Assembly: GCA_910587165.1 (NCBI GenBank)
Contig: CAJUKP010000004.1
Span: forward strand, 1-64,000
Direction of reading: 5' to 3'
Length of the DNA stretch: 64,000 nt
DNA from: an uncultured Duncaniella sp.
Lineage (GTDB): Bacteria > Bacteroidota > Bacteroidia > Bacteroidales > Muribaculaceae
The notes beneath the pieces are model-generated. The model saw only the letters and a program-made list of their open reading frames with translations, made no database searches and was not told where the DNA came from. The translations under genes were made by a program, and so were the position numbers. Position 1 is the first letter of the stretch. Every line of letters starts with the position of its first letter. Below, piece after piece: positions 58,785 to 64,000 of this stretch.

Positions 58785-59807
58785 ATGAAAGCAGTTAAAA
58801 TCACGGCTCCCGGACGCGTAGTGGTCGAGGAGCTCGCAAAGCCGGTGCCTGCGCCCGACGAAGTACTCGTTAAAATCTGCTATGTAGGTTTCTGCGGCAG
58901 CGATCTCAACACCTTCCGTGGCAAGAACCCCATGGCGATCTCACCCGTAATACCCGGCCATGAGATCGGAGGTATCGTCGAGGAAATCGGATCGGAAGTG
59001 CCCGCCGGACTCCTCGAGAAAGGAATGAGCGTGACCGTGAATCCTTATACAGCCTGCGGAAAATGCTCCTCATGCCGCCGCGGACGCCCCAACGCCTGCC
59101 GCCACAACGAGACAATGGGTGTGCAGCGCAACGGTGCCATGACCGACTATATCGCCGTACCCTGGAGCAAGATCATCCCCGCCCAGGGACTCACTCCCCG
59201 CGAGTGTGCGCTTGTCGAGCCTATGAGCGTAGGCTTCCACGCTGTTGACCGCGCACAGGTGACCGACATCGACACTGTGGCAGTGATCGGCTGTGGCATG
59301 ATCGGACTCGGAGCCATCGTGCGCGCCGCTCTCCGCGGTGCCACCGTGATAGCCATCGACCTTGATGACGAGAAACTGGCATTGGCCCGCGAGCTCGGTG
59401 CGACATACTCCATCAACTCCGCCACCATGAACCTCGCTGACGAGCTCAACCGTCTCACCGGCGGCAATGGCCCCGATGTTGTTGTCGAGGCTGTCGGATC
59501 CCCCTTCACATACGTGGCCGCCGTGGAGAATGTCGCATTCTGTGGCCGCGTGGTTTGCATCGGATATGCCAAGGACGATGTTTCATTCCACACAAAACTC
59601 TTCGTGCAGAAGGAACTTGACATCCGCGGCTCACGCAACGCCATGCCAAACGATTTTGCAGCCGTCATACGCTATTTCCTCGCAGGAGGCCGCAAGAATG
59701 CCGAGAAGCTGATCTCAGCCACTGTCAAGCCCGAGGAGACAGGCGAGGCCCTTGCCAAATGGGACGCCGCCCCCGGCAAAGTGTTCAGAATCCTCGTGGA
59801 ATTCTAA
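58785..59807 (+). CDS. Zinc-dependent alcohol dehydrogenase (MDR family)
   Basis: 340 aa. The catalytic Zn site has Cys38 (VGFCGSDLNTF) and His (PGHEIGG); the structural Zn site is the four-Cys stretch CGKCSSCRRGRPNAC. VAVIGCGMIGLGAIVRAALR is the Rossmann loop for NAD(H). It resembles L-threonine/sorbitol/L-galactonate-type dehydrogenases. In this cluster it may oxidise an aldonate or a keto-deoxy acid in an oxidative 6-deoxyhexose route; the dehydratase and aldolase of such a route are not in the window. Confidence 0.85.
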   Translation: MKAVKITAPGRVVVEELAKPVPAPDEVLVKICYVGFCGSDLNTFRGKNPMAISPVIPGHEIGGIVEEIGSEVPAGLLEKGMSVTVNPYTACGKCSSCRRGRPNACRHNETMGVQRNGAMTDYIAVPWSKIIPAQGLTPRECALVEPMSVGFHAVDRAQVTDIDTVAVIGCGMIGLGAIVRAALRGATVIAIDLDDEKLALARELGATYSINSATMNLADELNRLTGGNGPDVVVEAVGSPFTYVAAVENVAFCGRVVCIGYAKDDVSFHTKLFVQKELDIRGSRNAMPNDFAAVIRYFLAGGRKNAEKLISATVKPEETGEALAKWDAAPGKVFRILVEF

Positions 59808-59828
59808 GAGATCATCCCAAACCTTATT

Positions 59829-59874
59829 AAAAACTCCGTTCCTATGCCAGGTCTGGCATAGGAACGGAGTTTTT
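59829..59874. terminator. 22-bp perfect-stem bidirectional terminator
   Basis: Positions 59829-59850 and 59853-59874 are exact reverse complements (left arm begins AAAAACTCCGTTCCTATG), separated by 2 bases. A and T runs at the two ends give a T tract in both directions. It lies between the convergent dehydrogenase and LytTR regulator genes. Confidence 0.88.
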
Positions 59875-59880
59875 ATATTC

Positions 59881-60603
59881 TCACTCTGTGGGAGTGTGGG
59901 AGGATATGTAGGCATTTACAGCCGGACGGTAACTGTCGCCGATGGGGATGTCGCGGCCACCCACAGTCAGTTTCTGGCGGTCGATTCTCTGGATACGGTC
60001 GACGTTGACTATGAAACTTCGGTGGACCCTCAGGAAATCTCCCTGTGGAAGATGCCGCTCTATACCTTTCATGGATGATAGCGTGACCACCTGAGATGAA
60101 TCCGAGAGATGAATCTTCACATAATCCTTCAACCCCTCGATAAGCACGATATCGGCGGCTGATATCTGGGTCATGCCCCTGTCAATCCTCACAAGTAACC
60201 TTCCGTCAGCAGCGGGCGACGTGAGATCCTGCTGCATGACGAGACGATCCTTTATGCGCATGGCAGCCGCTGAAAACTCCTCGAAACTCACCGGTTTGAC
60301 AAGATAGTCGGTGGCGCCGACACGGAAAGCCTCTATGGCATATTCGGAATAAGCCGTGACGAATACCACCTGTACCCCCTTGGGCACTATCCTTGCAAAT
60401 TCCATCCCGCTGAGCTGGGACATACGGATGTCAAGGAACACGGCGTCGATCTCACCGTCCATTATCAGCCTCACAGCCTCACGGGCCGATCCGAACACCC
60501 CGGCGAGGGTAAGAAACGGAAGCTTCTCGATATATGATGCTATCAGCCGTGCAGCGAGAGGCTCATCGTCCACCACACAGCAGCGTATCCTGTCGTCGTT
60601 CAT
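59881..60603 (-). CDS. LytTR-family response regulator
   Basis: 240 aa. The receiver has VVDDEPLA (acidic pair), phospho-Asp58 in DAVFLDIRMS, and the Lys in YLVKPVSFEE. The C-terminal LytTR DNA-binding domain (about 135-235) includes VLIEGLKDYVKIHL and FLRVHRSFIVNVDRIQ. It overlaps the LytS-like kinase gene by 4 bp and is the last gene of a five-gene operon with a MacB-type ABC exporter. It probably regulates that operon or another envelope-stress target. Confidence 0.93.
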   Translation of the reverse strand: MNDDRIRCCVVDDEPLAARLIASYIEKLPFLTLAGVFGSAREAVRLIMDGEIDAVFLDIRMSQLSGMEFARIVPKGVQVVFVTAYSEYAIEAFRVGATDYLVKPVSFEEFSAAAMRIKDRLVMQQDLTSPAADGRLLVRIDRGMTQISAADIVLIEGLKDYVKIHLSDSSQVVTLSSMKGIERHLPQGDFLRVHRSFIVNVDRIQRIDRQKLTVGGRDIPIGDSYRPAVNAYISSHTPTE

Positions 60604-61577
60604 CGTTCTATTCTCATTTGTGCTACAAAGATAGCGGGTTGCGATGAGATTTCCAACCGTGCCTTGTCACCATATATGAGCCTGAGACGCCGGCGCAGGT
60701 TCTCAAGTCCCATCCCGCCCCTGTGAACCTCCGATTCCCGGGGCGAGACAGAGTTGGCCACATCACATTCGATGTTACCCGATGTATCCACCGAAATCTT
60801 GATGGAAATGTAAGCCTCGGCATCTCCGGCACCACCATGTTTGAATGCGTTCTCGACAAGTGTGATGAATATCATGGATGCAATCCCGATATCCTCCATG
60901 CCGGCGGCGATATCCTCGACTATGCTTACCCTTACGCTGTCGCCCAAACGCATCTGCATGAGCCTGACATAATCGTTGATGAAAGCCACCTCACGCCCGA
61001 GCTTCACTGTGGTCGAATCGGCCTCATACAGTGCATAGCGCAGCAATGCGCTCAACCTGTGGACCGCCTCGCGGGCCTGAGGCGGATCAATCTCTGTGAG
61101 GGCATAGACCGTATTGAGCGAATTGAACAGGAAATGCGGATTGAGCTGGCTCTTGAGCTGTTTAAGTTCCTCCTCACGATGGCTCTCCTCGATCTTTCTC
61201 ACTCTCTCGCTCAGACGCATGGCCACACTAAGGGCCATAGTGAGAAGGAGCATGGCAATGTCACGGATTATCACATGATTGACCGGAGGACGACGGGGTG
61301 CGAGATGATGGAAACTGTCAAATAGCACATACAGACCGGCCGACGCCGCCACAAGAATCAGAGCGCTGCACACGGCGAGTCGCATTCTCGACACAGACGG
61401 ACTCACCAGGAAATATTCGAGATAGAAAACCACCACATATATGGCCACCTTTATGTAGGGGAACCAGCGGAAGTCGCCATGCAACGGCCGCGAGCCGGTC
61501 ATGACCACTTCCGGCAGGATGAAGATCATGAGGATCACCACTATATGGATGGCTATGCGAGCAAGTCGGTCATTCAT
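60600..61577 (-). CDS. LytS-like sensor histidine kinase
   Basis: 325 aa, His_kinase (PF06580) type. Four predicted membrane helices (about 8-25, 43-59, 67-85, 104-121) are followed by a short linker. The phosphorylated His is H148 in LKSQLNPHFLFNSLNTVYAL, and the ATPase part has MIFITLVENAFKHGG and GMGLENLRRRLRLIYG. There is no large extracellular sensor, so the signal is probably within the membrane or from the exporter. Overlaps the permease gene by 8 bp and the regulator gene by 4 bp. Confidence 0.92.
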   Translation of the reverse strand: MNDRLARIAIHIVVILMIFILPEVVMTGSRPLHGDFRWFPYIKVAIYVVVFYLEYFLVSPSVSRMRLAVCSALILVAASAGLYVLFDSFHHLAPRRPPVNHVIIRDIAMLLLTMALSVAMRLSERVRKIEESHREEELKQLKSQLNPHFLFNSLNTVYALTEIDPPQAREAVHRLSALLRYALYEADSTTVKLGREVAFINDYVRLMQMRLGDSVRVSIVEDIAAGMEDIGIASMIFITLVENAFKHGGAGDAEAYISIKISVDTSGNIECDVANSVSPRESEVHRGGMGLENLRRRLRLIYGDKARLEISSQPAIFVAQMRIER

Positions 61578-62790
61578 ATCTGATAGCTTCTATAGGATCG
61601 AGATTGGATGCCTTCATGGCCGGAACCCAGCCGAAGAAGATGCCGGTGAACGTGCACACGGCAAAACTGAGTATGATCGACGATGCGAGAATCGACACCG
61701 GCCATGCCGCCAGCGTATGGACCGCCCATGTGGCGATGCAGCCGAATATGACTCCTATCACGCCGCCTGTCACGGAAATTATGACAGCCTCGATGAGAAA
61801 CTGGAGCAGAATGTCGATACCGCGGGCGCCGATACTCATGCGCAGACCGATCTCACGTGTGCGTTCGGTGACGGAGACATACATCATGTTCATGATTCCG
61901 ATGCCACCCACGAGAAGCGAGATGAAGGCGATACAGGTGAGCAGGACGGTCATCATATCGGAGGTGGAGTTCATCATCTCGCTGAGCTCCTGTTGCGAAC
62001 GGATGTCGAAGTTATCCTCGTCACCCTCTCCGAGCCTGTGGGATGTGCGGAGTATCTCGGTGATCTCGTCTGTGGCCATGGGGGTCATTTCTTCCGACAG
62101 GGCCGATGCGAATATCGAACCGAGATAGTCGACGGCAAGGATGCGCTTCATGACTGTGGTGTATGGGGCTATGACCACGTCATCCTGGTCCATACCCATT
62201 GAGTTCGTCCCTTTACTTTTAAGAACACCAATCACTGTAAAAGGAACCTTTCCGAATCTCACAACTTTACCGATCGGATTCTCTCCGCCCGGGAAAAGGT
62301 TGCTTACCACAGTCTTTCCAAGAAGACACACCTTTGCCGCTGACTTTATATCGGCTTCATTGAACATCTCCCCGTCCTCCACGGAGAGCTTGCGGATATC
62401 CATATATTCAGGGGTGACACCGCTGATGCTTGACGGCCAGTTATTGTTGCCGGCCACCATCTGTCCTGAACTCTGCACCACCGGACTCACCGCCTTGAGA
62501 TAGGCGGTGCGGTCACGCAGAGCCTCGTAATCGGCCACCTTGAGAGTCTGCTTATCATCTGAGCTCTGCCTCACGCCACCCCTCTGCATATTGCCGGGAT
62601 GAATCATTATCATGTTGCTGCCCATCTCGGATATCTGGGCCTTGATGCTCTCCTTGGAGCCCTGGCCGATAGCGAGCATACATATCACGGCAGCTATGCC
62701 TATGATGATGCCGAGCATGGTCAGGATGGCCCTCAGTTTGTTGCGGTTGAGGGCTCTGAGAGCTATTTTGAGAAGATTGAAGAAGTTCAT
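61570..62790 (-). CDS. MacB-type ABC transporter permease
   Basis: 406 aa. One N-terminal membrane helix (LTMLGIIIGIAAVICMLAIG), a large periplasmic MacB_PCD domain (about 45-270), then three helices in the C-terminal FtsX-like domain (SLLVGGIGIMNMMYVSVTER...). This is the MacB permease part without its own ATPase, which is encoded 3 bp upstream. Unlike importers, such permeases power extrusion through TolC together with a MacA-type adaptor. The C-terminus ASNLDPIEAIRYE is typical. Confidence 0.92.
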   Translation of the reverse strand: MNFFNLLKIALRALNRNKLRAILTMLGIIIGIAAVICMLAIGQGSKESIKAQISEMGSNMIMIHPGNMQRGGVRQSSDDKQTLKVADYEALRDRTAYLKAVSPVVQSSGQMVAGNNNWPSSISGVTPEYMDIRKLSVEDGEMFNEADIKSAAKVCLLGKTVVSNLFPGGENPIGKVVRFGKVPFTVIGVLKSKGTNSMGMDQDDVVIAPYTTVMKRILAVDYLGSIFASALSEEMTPMATDEITEILRTSHRLGEGDEDNFDIRSQQELSEMMNSTSDMMTVLLTCIAFISLLVGGIGIMNMMYVSVTERTREIGLRMSIGARGIDILLQFLIEAVIISVTGGVIGVIFGCIATWAVHTLAAWPVSILASSIILSFAVCTFTGIFFGWVPAMKASNLDPIEAIRYE

Positions 62791-62793
62791 GGG

Positions 62794-63555
62794 TCAATCA
62801 TCGTTAACAGGGAGTGAGGCCAGCATCTCGGCAGCCGATGCCGGCGAGGGATTGAGGGTATCGGAGACAATCCTGCCATCGCGGAGCACGATGTTGCGCG
62901 ACGAATATGCCGCAAGCTCAGGGTTGTGGGTCACAAATATTATGGTGCGTCCACGGGCATAAAGCTCCTGGAAAAGCACAAGCACACTCATTGACGTGCG
63001 TGTGTCCAGATTGCCGGTGGCCTCATCAGCGAGGATAAGCACCGGATCGTTGACAAGAGCGCGGGCTATGGCCACACGCTGCTGCTGGCCTCCGCTCATC
63101 TGATTGCTCAGATGGTTGAGACGGTCGCCGAGCCCTACGGCAAGGAGTGCATCGACGGCACGTTTGTGACGGTCGCGAGCCGAGACATCAGGGTTGTAGA
63201 GCAAGGGCAGCTCCACATTCTCGATGGCCGACGTCTTGGGAAGAAGATTGTAATTCTGAAACACGAAACCGATCTTGCGGTTGCGCAGACGCGCCCGCTC
63301 GTTCTTGCTCATGTTCTTCACCTTCACCCCGTCGAGCACATATTCACCCGATGTTGGAGTGTCGAGACATCCGAGAGTATTGAGAAGCGTGGACTTGCCC
63401 GAGCCGGATGTGCCCATTATGGTGACAAACTCCCCCTCGGTGATTGTGAACGAGACTCCCCTCAGGGCATGGACTGTCTCACCGCCCACCTTGAAATCGC
63501 GGCGGAGATCCTTCACGTTTATGATTTCACGCGCTGACATAGCCACCTCCGTCAT
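62794..63555 (-). CDS. MacB-type ABC transporter ATPase
   Basis: 253 aa. Walker A GTSGSGKSTLLNTLG (about 48-62), signature LSNQMSGGQQQRVAIARALV and Walker B LILADEATGNLDTRT. VQLD-type D-loop and the H-switch (TIIFVTHNPELA) follow. It belongs to the MacB/LolD family of exporter ATPases. The ATG at 63555 overlaps the upstream adaptor stop (ATGA); the alternative start at 63540 (MSAREI) is also possible. It energises the permease at 61570. Confidence 0.93.
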   Translation of the reverse strand: MTEVAMSAREIINVKDLRRDFKVGGETVHALRGVSFTITEGEFVTIMGTSGSGKSTLLNTLGCLDTPTSGEYVLDGVKVKNMSKNERARLRNRKIGFVFQNYNLLPKTSAIENVELPLLYNPDVSARDRHKRAVDALLAVGLGDRLNHLSNQMSGGQQQRVAIARALVNDPVLILADEATGNLDTRTSMSVLVLFQELYARGRTIIFVTHNPELAAYSSRNIVLRDGRIVSDTLNPSPASAAEMLASLPVNDD

Positions 63556-64000
63556 TTACGTTTCGGCGGTTTGGGGGCGAACGGACTGCGTTCACCTCCG
63601 GCATCCGATTCTTCCTCTCCGGCAGAGCTGACCGCATATTCCACAGCCACCTGCGCACCTTCGGCGATACCGGATTCAACCTGATAATTGATTCCGTCTG
63701 AAGCCCCGACTGTGATGATCAGAGGCACAAAACGGCCATCCTTGACCTCCCAGACCCTCTTTCGCGAAGGATCGGAGGGATCGTTGAACGGAGTGGCTTC
63801 AGTCCCCTCGGGAAGCACCGGCAGATTATCGGCATCAGGATAGTGATGAGGCACGAAACGGGTGGCCTTGACAGGCACGAGAGCCACATTCTCGCTGCGG
63901 GTCTGATAGATGGTCAGATTGGCCGTGAGACCCGGAATGAGCTTATGTTCCTTGTTGTCAGCGGAGACAAGCACCTCGTATGTCACCACATTGCTCTCGG
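63552..64000 (-). CDS. MacA-like adaptor, C-terminal part
   Basis: The frame runs in from the window edge and ends at 63552, so only about 149 residues are visible. VTYEVLVSADNKEHKLIPGL is the beta-barrel part of an RND/MacA adaptor, followed by VPVKATRFVPHHYPDAD and a tail with an IAEGAQVAVEYAVSS strand and a Gly/Glu/Pro-rich end (GGERSPFAPKPPKRK). It is probably the periplasmic adaptor for the ABC exporter encoded downstream. The 5' end lies beyond 64000. Confidence 0.85.
   Translation of the reverse strand, partial: ESNVVTYEVLVSADNKEHKLIPGLTANLTIYQTRSENVALVPVKATRFVPHHYPDADNLPVLPEGTEATPFNDPSDPSRKRVWEVKDGRFVPLIITVGASDGINYQVESGIAEGAQVAVEYAVSSAGEEESDAGGERSPFAPKPPKRK

Overview
The window looks like a chromosomal segment of a gut Bacteroidales, most like the Muribaculaceae. 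This is inferred from four traits. Promoters carry the Bacteroidetes -7 element TAnnTTTG, often with TTTG about 20 bp upstream. There is a six-gene fimbrillin/DUF5119/DUF3575 locus. Rho carries a very large N-terminal insertion. TonB-dependent and SusD-era Bacteroidetes membrane systems are common. No rRNA, tRNA, CRISPR array, phage or intact transposase was seen. Most genes are moderately GC-rich; 593-1219, 7382-9022 and 16971-17417 look more AT-rich than their neighbours.

Layout. 1-5.3 kb: two flavoproteins, a palindromic element, then an EmrAB/TolC-type tripartite efflux operon on the minus strand. 5.6-9.2 kb: a PepSY-like gene remnant, a ROK sugar kinase whose -7 box sits inside an inverted repeat, and an unusual RDD-membrane/EreA-ChaN-like fusion protein. 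9.2-13.9 kb: hybrid-cluster protein (hcp), a TonB-dependent receptor and a DUF362 protein. 14.2-16.9 kb: a divergent metal-homeostasis unit with a Fur/Zur-type regulator, a stand-alone HMA protein and a Zn/Cd/Pb P1B-ATPase, with a perfect operator palindrome between them. 17-21.8 kb: GNAT, inositol-monophosphatase-family enzyme, a UvrA paralogue with an HxlR regulator, and a divergent cupin. A 39-bp perfect inverted repeat follows at 21.8-22.0 kb.

22-29 kb: a fimbrial operon (DUF3575, DUF5119, fimbrillin with an in-frame TGA, DUF5119, two more fimbrillins). 29-35 kb: phosphate-related genes on the minus strand (OprO/P-like porin, PiT transporter with a long C-terminal cytoplasmic region, histidine kinase, OmpR-type regulator) and a small lipoprotein. 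35-40.4 kb: clpB and rho, rho having a leader of about 430 nt. 40.46-40.67 kb: a promoter/terminator pair with no ORF, a candidate small RNA. 41-46.8 kb: an RND efflux operon.

46.8-51.5 kb: the L-rhamnose operon rhaB-rhaA-rhaT-rhaD. 51.7-55.7 kb: HtrA protease, diverging from an NlpC/P60 lipoprotein that is translationally coupled to an M16-like protein lacking the zinc motif. 55.7-59.8 kb: fucO, an aldo/keto reductase, an amidohydrolase-family lactonase candidate and a zinc alcohol dehydrogenase. Together with rha they suggest 6-deoxyhexose use, with lactaldehyde reduced by FucO and possibly an oxidative fucose/rhamnose branch. 59.9-64 kb: a five-gene minus-strand operon of adaptor, MacB-type ABC ATPase and permease, LytS-like kinase and LytTR regulator.

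Long perfect inverted repeats sit at many gene ends, and palindromes overlap several -7 boxes; both are described below. All product names come from reading the translated sequences against remembered family features. No database search was run.
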